The notes below the pieces were generated by a model. That model worked only from the letters and a program-made list of their open reading frames with translations, did not search any database and was not told where the DNA came from. Positions 17,701 through 26,634 of a stretch of 64,000 bases of DNA are shown here, piece by piece. A program made the position numbers and the translations under genes. Location of the stretch: NCBI GenBank assembly GCA_965370315.1, contig CBDUTO010000003.1, forward strand, positions 1 to 64,000, in the 5' to 3' direction. The number at the start of each line of letters is the position of its first letter. Position 1 is the first letter of the stretch. The stretch comes from 1-14-2-50-31-20 sp965370315. Its GTDB lineage: Bacteria; Bacteroidota; Ignavibacteria; Ignavibacteriales; Melioribacteraceae.

Positions 17701-18968
17701 GAGGTTAACTCATTCAAAATATAAAATACGCCCATGTTGCATTGAGTTGTTTCAATCAACTGTTTTAAAATTTCTGAACTAAAATCCTGCATCGAAGTCT
17801 GTTCGATCATTATATTAGAAATTTCAGAAGTACCTTTTTGGATAGTAATTTTAGATTTAATTGATTCGGTCATTTCATTTATAGATTTAGAGAGTGAACC
17901 AAGTTCATCTTTAGAATTGATCATATTCTTAACAGAATAATCACCTGCTATAATTTTTTTTGTAACATTATCTAATCCTACTATTGGTTTTGATATAGAT
18001 TTACCGATAAATATTGCAACAAAATAGATCAATAAAGCAGATAAAACAAATAGAAGCACAAAATTAAATATCATTTCACGAATGGGTTCATTCAATTCGT
18101 AAAGATCCTGTTTGCAGACAAAGCCCCATCTGATTTCGGGGATGTAAGTATATGCAGCTAGAATTTCTTCGCCTCGGTAATCATCAGTAATTTTTATTCC
18201 TGTTTTCCCATTTGCTGCATCAACAGCTGGTTCAGCCTTAATCAGAAGATTAAGTGGGGCATTTTCATGCCAACGGAGTTCGTTCAATGCCATTACATCT
18301 TTGTTAACAATTAGTGTCTCACCCGTTTCACCCAAGCCCACTCTATCATTAAGCATTTTATAGAGTGAGTTATGCAAATCAATACGTGCTACAAGAATAC
18401 CTATAATATGCTTGCTATGTGTCTTGCATAAAATTGGTAAAGAGAAGGTCATTTCAGATCTATTAGTTGTATTTGAATAATAGATATCTTTAATAAACAT
18501 TTCACCTGTTTCTAATGGTTTACTGAAATATGGGTCTTCAGATTTATTTTCACCTAACTGACTCAAATTTGTTGATATTTCAACCAAACTGGAATTAGCC
18601 CCAACAATAAATAATTCAGAATATCTACTGTAATTTCTAAAATATCTACTAAGCAGCTCTCTAGCAGCACTTATTTTTTCAAAGTCTTCAGCCGATTTTG
18701 ATTTCTTTTCAAGAATATTTTCCAAACCCCTGAGCTCATTATCTTTCGACATAACATGCATATCCCCCTTAGTTTCTATTAACCATTGATTCAAACGCTC
18801 CACTTTCAAGTCACGAATAGCAATAATTTTATCGAATGTTCTGGATTCAATAACATTTACACGTTGAATATATGTAACAACTAATGCTAGTAATAATGGC
18901 GTTAACGCAATAATTAGGAACCAGAAAGTTAATCGGTTTTTAATGCTGTTAAATGTTGTTTTTTTCAT
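14781..18968 (-). CDS. Large membrane hybrid histidine kinase with four receiver domains
   Basis: Length 1395 residues. Membrane helices at about 13-34 and 300-321 enclose a periplasmic dCache-like sensor. A HAMP domain (about 322-374) and a GAF-like region (about 380-540) follow. A signalling coiled coil at about 545-600 is built of repeated EELQ[ES]Q units. HisKA has SNMSHELRTPLNS with His615, and HATPase_c has GNAIKFTEEG, DSGIGIS and GTGLGLAIVY. Four receivers are C-terminal with phosphorylatable Asp902, Asp1020, Asp1157 and Asp1328; all keep a switch Thr/Ser and a Lys. There is no HPt domain, so relay would need a separate one. AAGGAG precedes the ATG. About 230 bases without a gene follow its stop (14551-14780), holding only a short dispersed-type GGAATGACA motif. 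Confidence 0.94.
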   Translation of the reverse strand: MKKTTFNSIKNRLTFWFLIIALTPLLLALVVTYIQRVNVIESRTFDKIIAIRDLKVERLNQWLIETKGDMHVMSKDNELRGLENILEKKSKSAEDFEKISAARELLSRYFRNYSRYSELFIVGANSSLVEISTNLSQLGENKSEDPYFSKPLETGEMFIKDIYYSNTTNRSEMTFSLPILCKTHSKHIIGILVARIDLHNSLYKMLNDRVGLGETGETLIVNKDVMALNELRWHENAPLNLLIKAEPAVDAANGKTGIKITDDYRGEEILAAYTYIPEIRWGFVCKQDLYELNEPIREMIFNFVLLFVLSALLIYFVAIFIGKSISKPIVGLDNVTKKIIAGDYSVKNMINSKDELGSLSKSINEMTESIKSKITIQKGTSEISNIMIEQTSMQDFSSEILKQLIETTQCNMGVFYILNELTSEFEHITSIGANEEMLKSFNSENPEGEFGIALSKKCIYHMRDIPEDTIFKFQTSAGNAIPKEIITIPILVENVVLAIISLVNVIKFNKESYDILEQSWWSLNSSYASLLANERTMVLAENLSRINMELETKSEELQEQSEELQSQTEELQSQTEELQQTSEELQEQNLELDMQRKEVELANKLKSEFLSNMSHELRTPLNSIMALSRVLIIGASDKLNEEENSYLEIVERNGKQLLSLINDILDLSKIEAGKMELTPSKFSLESELRLIKDNLSSLAQEKDIGLNLNINGFIPKVETDLPKLRQVFSNIIGNAIKFTEEGEVNINAFADSEKVYIEVEDSGIGISEDDLQFVFDEFRQVDGSSSKQYEGTGLGLAIVYKLIKILDGDIKAISKYGSGSKFTITFPIEWQSEVYSTETVMVQPIIPKSLKKTILVVDDNPEMVSYISNALEKEGYDTIGTTFGSKVLELAKKHQPYAITLDVIMPDMDGWEVLQKMKANESTKDIPVIIVSVSDDKETGFALGAVGYVNKPIDGKNLISEINKLHDNPKTIMIVDDNEMDRKRIAEILEEEKMLTVLAEGGNKCIQLLKRQIPDILVLDLVMPEMDGFQVLNKVRNIPSTKDLPIIIVTAKDLTRNDKIRLHGKVSSIVAKSNAAPQQLYNEIRRILKDLGDNPDLSHKLKDKSKICLLLVEDNESAIIQVKSILTPEGYDIDVARGGQEALDYIKHTIPDGIILDLMMPEIDGFEVLEKLRSREENKKIPVLILTAKDLSKADLSRLSANNVQQLIHKGNVDKNDLLFKIQNMVGGILKRKEIEKSTTKNMDVEKLRATNTSNKDATSAVNNIEISKKRSKPKRGLSDILVIEDNKDNMVTVNAILKNKYNIIKAYDGESGLIKAIKNLPDIILLDMSLPMMDGVEIVGILKSKDETKNIPVIALTARAMKEDKDNFLVAGCDDYISKPIDQELLLKKLEEWL

Positions 18969-18983
18969 GTAAAACTCCTTTGT

Positions 18984-19011
18984 CGAGTTGTGGGTCGCAT
19001 GTTACGAGTTG
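18984..19011. repeat. Heptamer-phased degenerate repeat in the 5' leader of the hybrid kinase
   Basis: Four consecutive 7-base units: CGAGTTG, TGGGTCG, CATGTTA, CGAGTTG. The first and fourth are identical and all keep exact 7-base phasing. This is the style of short heptameric tandem repeats scattered through some bacterial genomes. It lies immediately upstream of the ribosome site of the kinase at 14781-18968, so it is in that gene's leader. A related 7-base-phased array occurs inside a coding sequence at 44601-44624. Confidence 0.5.
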
Positions 19012-19161
19012 TGTTTGTTCAACTCCTTTTCAACAAATTAATTGTTCTATATTATTTTTTTTCCTTACAATGAATAAATATAAAGAAACAATTATTTTTA
19101 TCCATAAGATAAATCTCATGGTTATTCAATTTGTTTTTCTGAATAATACAAAATAAATTCC

Positions 19162-19235
19162 CATATATGAATTGCCATACATGAATTGCCTTGTCTGAAT
19201 AGCTATGCCTGAATAGCCATGCCTTTCAAGGCATG
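19162..19235. repeat. 14-bp tandem repeat (four copies) followed by a short hairpin
   Basis: The 325-base gap between two kinase-type genes holds four back-to-back 14-base units. CATATATGAATTGC (19162-19175) and CATACATGAATTGC (19176-19189) differ at one base. CTTGTCTGAATAGC and TATGCCTGAATAGC (19190-19217) are a related pair. CATGCCTTTCAAGGCATG at 19218-19235 then forms an 8-bp stem with a 2-base loop. No T tract follows on either strand, so it is not a clean terminator. The rest of the gap shows the ribosome site of the gene at 18968, the heptamer array and nothing else. Confidence 0.6.
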
Positions 19236-19293
19236 GAAAATAAATTATTAAAAATAATCAATTGGGTTTTAACCCTTCATGGTTCTCTCTTCA

Positions 19294-22200
19294 TCATTTA
19301 TCCTTTCCCATAGTTCCAATTCTTTTTTCCAATTCTCTTATCTTAAGTTCTCTTCCAACAAACACTTTCATTGCTCTATCGAGTTCATTGTTTTTATCTT
19401 GTAATTCCTTTGTTCTTTCTTGAACTGTTTCTTCCAAATTTTCTTGGTAATCTGAAAGTTCTCTTTCAACCCGCTTGCGCTCGGTGATATCCCTAACAGT
19501 TGCGAAACTACATATTACATATCCTTTTTCATCTTTTATTTGAGAGGGGTTTACACTAACTGGGAATCTCTTCCCGTTTTTCCTTTTGAAAACTAATTCA
19601 AAGCTTTCAAAATTTCCTTGCGAAGTTTTTACAAATGCCTCTTGAATATTTTCATATTCCTCCTCGGGCCAGTATGGGTGTGGTGAACCAACCCCTATCA
19701 ACTCTTCTTTCGCAAATCCAGTCATATTGCAAAAAGCTAGATTAACATCTATATGAACACCATTATTATCCAATATCGAAAATCCATCCGACATAGATTC
19801 GATTATTTCTATTGAAAAATTTTCGCTTTCCCTCAGCTTGTCTTCCGTCAGCTTGCGCTCGGTAATGTCCTGAGCTACCCCACACATTTTAACTCGTTGC
19901 CCAGAATCATTATAAATAATTTTGCCACTCGCTCTGACATAGCGTACCTCACCATCATTTTGCCTAACAATACGATGTTCTATATTATAAGGAGTTTCCC
20001 CTTTTAGTGCATCTTGAAAGGCTTTTTCAACACCCGGGGCATCCTCAGGATAAGCAATTGTCATCAATTCTTCACGCGTTATGCCAGATAATCGACAACC
20101 ATGAATGCGTAACCAGTTTTCAGAAAACGTCCATTCATCTTGGACAAGATCCCATTCCCATGCTCCCTGGTTAGAAATTTCTTCAGCCTGCAGTAATAAT
20201 AATTGGCTCTTTTTTGTATCTTCCTCGGCTTGTTTCCTAACCACAGTTTCCCATGCAACATCGGCAAAACGCTGAATGCTATAGACATCGGATTCGTTAT
20301 AATCTGATTTTTTATTTCCAACTCCAAGAACTGCCTTAATTTTATTCCCTCTAATAACAGGAACTACTAATTCACGCATAATTGGAGCATGTCCTTCGGG
20401 CAAACCTTTTTTGTGTGCTAAACTTGAATAGTCATTATGAATTACAGGTTTACGTTCTTTAACACAATCTACCCAAGCACCTGCTTTTGAGATGGGATAA
20501 TGTCGAGTAGCTTCTCCTGATCCTTTACACATATTATTTAATGTATTGGTAGACCATGTTTGGAGTGAAATGGATTCCTGATCATCTTCAACATAATGAT
20601 AAAATCCAATATCGCTATTGGTGAGTTTTTCGGCCTCATCTAAGAATTTACGAAGCACTTCTTCTTCCGAATGATTAATCGCATATTCAAACATTTTTAA
20701 TTCTACATCCAGAATTTTTTCTTCGTGCTTTCGTTCTGAAATATCTACATGGGTACCTACTATTCTTATGGCTATGTCCTTATCATCAAAAACTGCCTCA
20801 GCACGAGAAAGAATATCAACCCAATGACCATCTTTGTGCTTCATCCTGAATTCCAATTCAAAACGATCACGTTCTTTGTTGATTACTTCTTGCTGCATTT
20901 TCCATGATTTTTTTGCATCTTCTGGCTCAATTAGTTTTTCCCATATAGAGAAATCATTTGGCAATTCATCCTCTTTATAACCCAACATATTCTTCCAGCT
21001 AGGGGAATAATAAATCTCGTTTGTTACAAGATCCCAATCATACAAACCATCTTTTGTAGCATTCATTGCCAGCTCAAATCTTTCTTTACTATCTTTTAAA
21101 TCTATTTCAGCCTGTTTACGTTCAGTAATATCAGTAGCCATGCTAATTACAACTTTTTTACCATCTGGTAACTCTCCTATCGGACTGGTGCTGAAATCCC
21201 AAAGACGATAACTGCCATCTTTAATTTTCACTTCCCATTCACCATCGTACTGTGTTTTATCAATTTTGTATAAATTTTCGATAAACTCTTTGTTCGGTAC
21301 GGCATCTTTACCATATGCTTTTAATGTCCATTTTTTTATAGTTGGTATGTCATCAATAGTATATCCTGTCTGCTTAATCCACTCTTCAGATAATTGCAGC
21401 ACTTTTCCATCCGAATGGATCATAATTGGATATGGAGCATAAGTGATAGCGCGACGGAATCTTTCTTCGCTCTCTTTCAATTCTCGCTCTGAATTGATTT
21501 TTTCTGTTATATCTGTAATTATCATTCCTAGACCGTGCCCTACTTTAAATGCTTTCAGTAAAACATGCTTATTGCCAAATTTTGACTGTGGCATGATATC
21601 ATTAAAAATTATTGGTTTCCCACTCCTAATAACTTCTTTATATTGATCATATCTTCCAGACTTCTCAACGTCTGGCGCTAGTTGCAATATATTTTTTCCA
21701 ATAACACCTTTTCTTTTTTGTTGGGTCATTTTTAATGCTGCATCATTAATATCAACTTGATTTAGCTCTGAATCAAAAAGCATAAAACCATCTGTTGCAG
21801 AATCCATAAAGCCCCTTAATCTTTCCTCACTTACTTTTAACTCTTCTTCTGCCTTCTTTCTCGCTGTTACATCATCATAAATTGCTACTATATTATAGTT
21901 TGGCATCCTAAAAATTCTATTTTCATAAAAATTAGAATAATTTTCATCAATATATACCTTAGCAGGGTACATTCTTGCAATACCAGTCTTCCATACTTCT
22001 CTAAATTCCGAGATTAAACCAAAGTCATCAATATTGGGACGCAAATCAAAAAGACTTTTCCCTATCACTTCTTCTTTCTTTTTTTCTTCTAATTCCAATG
22101 ATTTTTTATTAAAATTTTCAATAATATAATCTTTACCAAATTCACCATCATTAATTACCTTATATATAGCTACACCACTATTTAGATTATTAAACAAATC

Positions 22201-22626
22201 TTCAAATATCTTTTTCCCTTTTGCTATTTTTTCATTGGCCTGTTTTAGTTTGCCATCGCTTTCTATTTCCTTTACCACGCGCTTAATTACTTCAGGCAGC
22301 TTTTCAAGGAAGAGTATATCTTTTATTAAATAATCCTTGGCGCCCAGCTTCATCATATCTACGGCTATGCGCTCATCGCCCTGTCCGGTGGTGATAATAA
22401 AAGGTGGCAGCGGAATTTGCTTCTTATTTAGTGTTTCAATCAACTCTTTGCCATTTATATCGGGCAACGAATAATCAAGCAGCATCATGTCTGGTATTTG
22501 TTTTTTTAGATGTGTAAGCGCATCAGTACCTAAAGCAACACTCATCACAGAAAAACCCAATTCTTCTACTATTGTACTAATCAATTTGACTAATCCAGCA
22601 TCGTCTTCTATCAATAAAATATTCAT
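19294..22626 (-). CDS. Receiver plus six PAS and one GAF domain, no kinase
   Basis: Length 1110 residues, soluble. A receiver at 1-120 has Asp51 in MMLLDYSLPDING, an ITTGQGD switch and KDYLIK. PAS domains lie at about 140-260, 267-380, 388-505 and 512-640, a GAF at about 650-790 (WVDCVKERKPVIHNDY; GLPEGHAPIMRELVVPV), and PAS domains at about 800-925 and 930-1055. The chain then ends in a coiled coil, VQERTKELQDKNNELDRAMK followed by VFVGRELKIRELEKRI. There is no HisKA, HATPase, GGDEF or EAL domain. It must pass signals by protein contact, for example by docking on a kinase through the terminal coil. It lies 31 bases after the Rcp1-like receiver gene, within the same run. The domain calls are firm; the output mechanism is inference. 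Confidence 0.9.
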   Translation of the reverse strand: MNILLIEDDAGLVKLISTIVEELGFSVMSVALGTDALTHLKKQIPDMMLLDYSLPDINGKELIETLNKKQIPLPPFIITTGQGDERIAVDMMKLGAKDYLIKDILFLEKLPEVIKRVVKEIESDGKLKQANEKIAKGKKIFEDLFNNLNSGVAIYKVINDGEFGKDYIIENFNKKSLELEEKKKEEVIGKSLFDLRPNIDDFGLISEFREVWKTGIARMYPAKVYIDENYSNFYENRIFRMPNYNIVAIYDDVTARKKAEEELKVSEERLRGFMDSATDGFMLFDSELNQVDINDAALKMTQQKRKGVIGKNILQLAPDVEKSGRYDQYKEVIRSGKPIIFNDIMPQSKFGNKHVLLKAFKVGHGLGMIITDITEKINSERELKESEERFRRAITYAPYPIMIHSDGKVLQLSEEWIKQTGYTIDDIPTIKKWTLKAYGKDAVPNKEFIENLYKIDKTQYDGEWEVKIKDGSYRLWDFSTSPIGELPDGKKVVISMATDITERKQAEIDLKDSKERFELAMNATKDGLYDWDLVTNEIYYSPSWKNMLGYKEDELPNDFSIWEKLIEPEDAKKSWKMQQEVINKERDRFELEFRMKHKDGHWVDILSRAEAVFDDKDIAIRIVGTHVDISERKHEEKILDVELKMFEYAINHSEEEVLRKFLDEAEKLTNSDIGFYHYVEDDQESISLQTWSTNTLNNMCKGSGEATRHYPISKAGAWVDCVKERKPVIHNDYSSLAHKKGLPEGHAPIMRELVVPVIRGNKIKAVLGVGNKKSDYNESDVYSIQRFADVAWETVVRKQAEEDTKKSQLLLLQAEEISNQGAWEWDLVQDEWTFSENWLRIHGCRLSGITREELMTIAYPEDAPGVEKAFQDALKGETPYNIEHRIVRQNDGEVRYVRASGKIIYNDSGQRVKMCGVAQDITERKLTEDKLRESENFSIEIIESMSDGFSILDNNGVHIDVNLAFCNMTGFAKEELIGVGSPHPYWPEEEYENIQEAFVKTSQGNFESFELVFKRKNGKRFPVSVNPSQIKDEKGYVICSFATVRDITERKRVERELSDYQENLEETVQERTKELQDKNNELDRAMKVFVGRELKIRELEKRIGTMGKDK

Positions 22627-22657
22627 AATATCTCTCTTATTAGTTTCTATGTATATA

Positions 22658-23089
22658 TTACAACTTCACCACTTGAATAAAAAGGCCTAATCTTTTTAAT
22701 GTTTCTGCAAATTTTACAAAATCAACTGGTTTGGTGATATAAATATTACAGCCCAGTGAATAACATTTTTCAACTTCGCGTGGATCGTCAGTAGTTGTAA
22801 GCATCATTACAGGAAGGTTTTTAAAATCGTCATCGCTTTTTATTTGCTCTAGCACCTCTACGCCATTCATTCTAGGCATGTTGATATCGAGCAATAGTAG
22901 ATATGATTTATTTTTGTCTAACACCATATTTTTGCCTTTGCCCGAAATAAAATCCCAGATCTCTTTACCATCTACAAAGCGGATCATATGATTGCATATT
23001 CCCGAATCCTTTAATCCTGCCATAATAAGCTCGGCATGTCCATCATCATCTTCGGCTATCAGAATTGTAAGTTCTTTGTATTTTTCCAT
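22658..23089 (-). CDS. Rcp1-type single-domain response regulator
   Basis: A receiver of about 143 residues from the ATG at 23087-23089 (MEKYKELTILIAEDDDGHAE). Longer readings from a TTG at 23146 would overlap the upstream kinase gene and lack a ribosome site, whereas AAGGA lies before this ATG. It has EDDDGHAELI, the Asp in LLLLDINMPRMNGVEVL, the TTTDDPREVEKCYSLGCNIY segment and the Lys in ITKPVD. These are hallmarks of the Rcp1/CheY-like subgroup that partners phytochrome-type kinases of the ASHDLRTPL class. The kinase upstream is exactly of that class and lies only 22 bases away, so it is the probable partner. Confidence 0.93.
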   Translation of the reverse strand: MEKYKELTILIAEDDDGHAELIMAGLKDSGICNHMIRFVDGKEIWDFISGKGKNMVLDKNKSYLLLLDINMPRMNGVEVLEQIKSDDDFKNLPVMMLTTTDDPREVEKCYSLGCNIYITKPVDFVKFAETLKRLGLFIQVVKL

Positions 23090-23111
23090 AATTATTTTCC
23101 TTCTTAAATAT

Positions 23112-24241
23112 TTAAAATTCCGTAAATGAATGACTGTGTAGTTCAATATAAAAAACAGAGCCTTTATTTTCTTCTGACTCGGCCCATACTTTCCCTTTGT
23201 GTTTTTCGGCTATTCGTTTCACCAGGCTAAGGCCAATACCTTCACCAGTTTTGCCCGAGCGGATGCCTATGCGGTAAAAAACATCCCAAATTTTTTCCAG
23301 ATGCTTTTGTGCAATTCCTTTGCCAGTATCCCTAATGGTGTATACAACCTTACTATACGATTTTTTTGCGTCCACAGTAATTTCCAAAACTCGCTCCGAA
23401 TCAGAATATTTCAATGCATTGCTAATTATATTTGCGAAAAGCTGATCCAATAATGCGGCATCGCCAAAACATTTAGGTAGTGGATTAATATATATTTCGC
23501 ATTGGGCTTCTTTTATCTGAAAATCGAGGCTTTGAAGTATTTTCGCAAACAGTGCGTTCATGTCAATTTCCTGAATGTTCATTTCTACTCTGCCAGTGCG
23601 CGATAGCTGAAGGAGACCGTTGATTAGATTATCCATTTTTTCGATATTGCTATGGACAAAACTAAGTGTTTTGGGAATATCTTCATCTGTAATAATGCCA
23701 AGTTGGTGAAGTATTTCCGGTTCAAGCGCTTTATCGGCGAAAAGGTTTTTTATTGAATCGGCTTGTTTTTCCAGCCGTTGGCTAAATCCCTGTATGTTCA
23801 CCAAAGGTGTTCTAAGGTCGTGAGAGGCAACATAAAGGTAATTTTCCATCTCCTTATTTTTTGCCAAAATCATTTCCTGTATCTGCATCATTTCACTAAT
23901 ATCTGTGGTAATGGTGGCAAATTTTCCGGCTTGGGGCGAAACAACCGATATCATTAAATGCTTATCCAAAGGGGGATAAAAGGTATTAAACTCATGGGGA
24001 TCTCCTCCCAGCGCAACCTTGGCATACTCCTCCAGGTATGGTGGTGGAGTGGTTTGATAGACTTCGGTTGCTAATTTACCAATTGCATCTTCTTTGCTAA
24101 TTCCTGTAATTTCGGTAAATACCTTATTGCAATCGATAATGCGGTAATCAATAGCATCACCGGCAGTGTTTAGCACTAACTCGTGCATAACTACCATTTC
24201 GGTGAGGGAGGTGAATAAGGCATTTAATTTTTCTTCACTTT
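23112..24241 (-). repeat. Duplicated kinase segment, copy 1
   Basis: About 1.13 kb covering the last PAS domain, HisKA and HATPase_c is a close copy of 29004-30134 in the same orientation. Long stretches of DNA are identical, and the similarity runs on past the stop to the start of the next gene. See the matching entry and finding. Confidence 0.9.
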
Positions 24242-26549
24242 CGCGGAGTGCGTCTTCTGCCAGCTTACGCTCAGTAATAACCATTCCCAAAACAAAAAAG
24301 CTTTCTATTTTGCCATCAACAATATGTGGGATATAATTAGTTTCAAAAATTATCAATTCATTATTCTTAGTATGAGTTGTTCTATTTTCAAAACTGACAA
24401 ACTCGCCTGAAAGTGCTTTTTTCATTTGAGGCAAGGCACGATTAAAAGTCTCTTCACCAATTACATCAATCACATCTTTTCCAATAATTCCGCTTTCGAA
24501 TGGACTTCTATCGTAATAGTACTGATTAACAAAAGTGTATTTCAAATCTTTATCAATCTGACTGATTAAAACTGGCAAATTATTAGTTATAGTACGAAGT
24601 TGTTCTTCACTTTCTTTTAATTCTTCTTCAGCTAGTTTGCGCTCGGTGATGTCATTAAATGAAATAGTTACATATTTTATGTTGGTGTTTTCATCAAAAA
24701 CAAGTGACGCATTTACATTTACCCATGTGATATATTTTCTTTCAGGACGTTTGATACCAATAAAGTATTCTGAAAAAGATTTCAATAAACTAAGTGCCTT
24801 GTTTACCGGATATTCTTCAAGGGGCATATCTGTACCATCGTTTCTTACAAATCTCCACTGAGGGTCAATGGCCTTTTTCCCTTTCATTTGTTCAGTACTA
24901 AGCCCTAGAATCTCGCTTGCCTTAGGGTTGCTTAGTATTATACTAGTATCCGGAGCGTGAAGAACAACCCCGGTTCCTAAACTCTCCATTAGATTAAGAT
25001 ATTTTTCGTTGCTTTCTTCGGCTTTATCTTTGGCGATAAGTAGTTCTTCTTCAATTTTTTTACGTTCTGAAATATCCTGAGCGGCACCCCAAAGTCTGGT
25101 GATTTTCCCATTTTCGTCCTTTATCGCTTCCCCATGTGCCCACATCCACCCATTACTTCTATCTTTTCTTATGGTTTTTAATTCAATGTTATAAGGAGTT
25201 CCAGTTTCCCCGGTTCTTGCAATTGAGCTTGATAATAATTCCCAACTTTCTTGAGTAAACAATTTTTGACTATCGTTTAATAGTGGAGGTGGGAAAGCGG
25301 GATCAAAACCATACATTTTGTATAATTCTTTAGACCAGTTAACTCTATTTGTTGCTAAATCTAAATTCCAACTACCTATATGAGCTAATTTCTGTGCCCT
25401 TTCCATTTCTATTTCATTTCTCTCCGCCTTTTCTTTGGCATTAAGTAATTCGTTGGTGCGCTCTTTAACTTTTGATTCCAATACCTTATTTAATTTTTGT
25501 TTGCTTTTATATCTATTGTAAATTAAAAGCACTAATACAATTACCAGAATAGTAATGATAATAAGCAGATATAAAACATTTTGCTGTTTGTTAATTGTTC
25601 CTGTTTTTTCTTCCAGAATTTTTGTTTGTGATAAAATTTTATCCTTCTGATCTTGTAATAATTCGATTCCCTTATTAAGTTCTTCTTTCTGCTTCTCTGA
25701 TTCAAGATACTGATCATCCAAAATATTTTGCTGCTCTTGAATCTTTTGATCTTGTGTGCTAATATCTATTTGCTTCTCCTCGAGTAATTGTGACTGATTA
25801 GAAAGTGTTTTTTGCTGATCCTGAATTTTTAGTGTTTGATTGTTAAGACTATCATTCTGGGCTAGCATTTGTCTGTCAAAACTATCTTTCTGGACTTGCA
25901 TCTCCTGTGTCTTGCTTGTGATGGTATGCTCGAGCCGTTTCAAATCGGTTTCAAGATTATCTGTATGTTTTTGAAGACTTCGCAAGCTTTGCTGACCTTC
26001 GCGATATAACGCTGCAACATCAATTTCAGTGCCTCCGAAAAGAACTAGATCATCCGTAAAACGAAGATTCTGGTTAATTATATTAGCCTTGTTTATTTCA
26101 AAATGAAGAGTTCCCTTTCCGCTCTCAATAAAATTAATCATGATCAATCGTTTATCCTGAAAACCATCGCTTATTAGGAGAATGTTTTTCCCTTCAATTT
26201 CGTCAAAAAGTTCAGTGATAGAATTCTCTTGGTCCTTTGTAATATAAATTAACTGTACACCATCAAAATTATCCAATGAAAGTTTTGATACTATATTAAT
26301 AGGTTTTCCCTTGAGTGTTTTGGTGTTAGATAATATTTTCATCTCATTAAAAACATCTTTATCCTCACCTAGTATTAGAAATTGAAATTCGTTAATTGCC
26401 TCTTCGTTTTGCCACTCAATATTATTGGCAAAGTTGTAGATATAGGCTGTAATAGCTTCCTGACGTTCTAATGTTTGTGCGTTAATATTTGACGACTGCA
26501 CAATAGAAAAGATAATTGCTATTTTGAAAACTTGAATTAATGGCTTCAT
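23112..26549 (-). CDS. YfiR-domain histidine kinase with long coiled coil and four PAS domains
   Basis: About 1145 residues from the ATG at 26547-26549 (MKPLIQVFK), preceded by TTGGAA; an ATG 24 codons earlier is less likely. Order: signal peptide (to about 24, ...NINAQ); YfiR-like domain about 28-178 (YIYNFANNIEW, FLILGEDKDVFNEM, INFIESGKGTLHFEINK, ending LVLFGG); Gln-rich coiled coil about 180-320; membrane helix about 325-346; PAS domains about 385-495, 517-640, 650-765 and 773-890; HisKA with YVASHDLRTPLVN; HATPase_c with SNALKYSDS, DTGKGIA and GEGIGLSLVKR. YfiR is normally a separate periplasmic protein; here it is built into the kinase. The YfiR part has no cysteines, so disulfide control is excluded. 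It follows a TonB receptor gene by 85 bases. Its C-terminal third is nearly identical to the kinase at 29004-30866. Confidence 0.9.
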   Translation of the reverse strand: MKPLIQVFKIAIIFSIVQSSNINAQTLERQEAITAYIYNFANNIEWQNEEAINEFQFLILGEDKDVFNEMKILSNTKTLKGKPINIVSKLSLDNFDGVQLIYITKDQENSITELFDEIEGKNILLISDGFQDKRLIMINFIESGKGTLHFEINKANIINQNLRFTDDLVLFGGTEIDVAALYREGQQSLRSLQKHTDNLETDLKRLEHTITSKTQEMQVQKDSFDRQMLAQNDSLNNQTLKIQDQQKTLSNQSQLLEEKQIDISTQDQKIQEQQNILDDQYLESEKQKEELNKGIELLQDQKDKILSQTKILEEKTGTINKQQNVLYLLIIITILVIVLVLLIYNRYKSKQKLNKVLESKVKERTNELLNAKEKAERNEIEMERAQKLAHIGSWNLDLATNRVNWSKELYKMYGFDPAFPPPLLNDSQKLFTQESWELLSSSIARTGETGTPYNIELKTIRKDRSNGWMWAHGEAIKDENGKITRLWGAAQDISERKKIEEELLIAKDKAEESNEKYLNLMESLGTGVVLHAPDTSIILSNPKASEILGLSTEQMKGKKAIDPQWRFVRNDGTDMPLEEYPVNKALSLLKSFSEYFIGIKRPERKYITWVNVNASLVFDENTNIKYVTISFNDITERKLAEEELKESEEQLRTITNNLPVLISQIDKDLKYTFVNQYYYDRSPFESGIIGKDVIDVIGEETFNRALPQMKKALSGEFVSFENRTTHTKNNELIIFETNYIPHIVDGKIESFFVLGMVITERKLAEDALRESEEKLNALFTSLTEMVVMHELVLNTAGDAIDYRIIDCNKVFTEITGISKEDAIGKLATEVYQTTPPPYLEEYAKVALGGDPHEFNTFYPPLDKHLMISVVSPQAGKFATITTDISEMMQIQEMILAKNKEMENYLYVASHDLRTPLVNIQGFSQRLEKQADSIKNLFADKALEPEILHQLGIITDEDIPKTLSFVHSNIEKMDNLINGLLQLSRTGRVEMNIQEIDMNALFAKILQSLDFQIKEAQCEIYINPLPKCFGDAALLDQLFANIISNALKYSDSERVLEITVDAKKSYSKVVYTIRDTGKGIAQKHLEKIWDVFYRIGIRSGKTGEGIGLSLVKRIAEKHKGKVWAESEENKGSVFYIELHSHSFTEF

Positions 26550-26634
26550 AATTATTCCAATAAAATCCGTTATTTTATTCAATGATATGTTTTCGTAGTT
26601 ATATGTACTAATTCTAAACATTTACAAATTCTCT

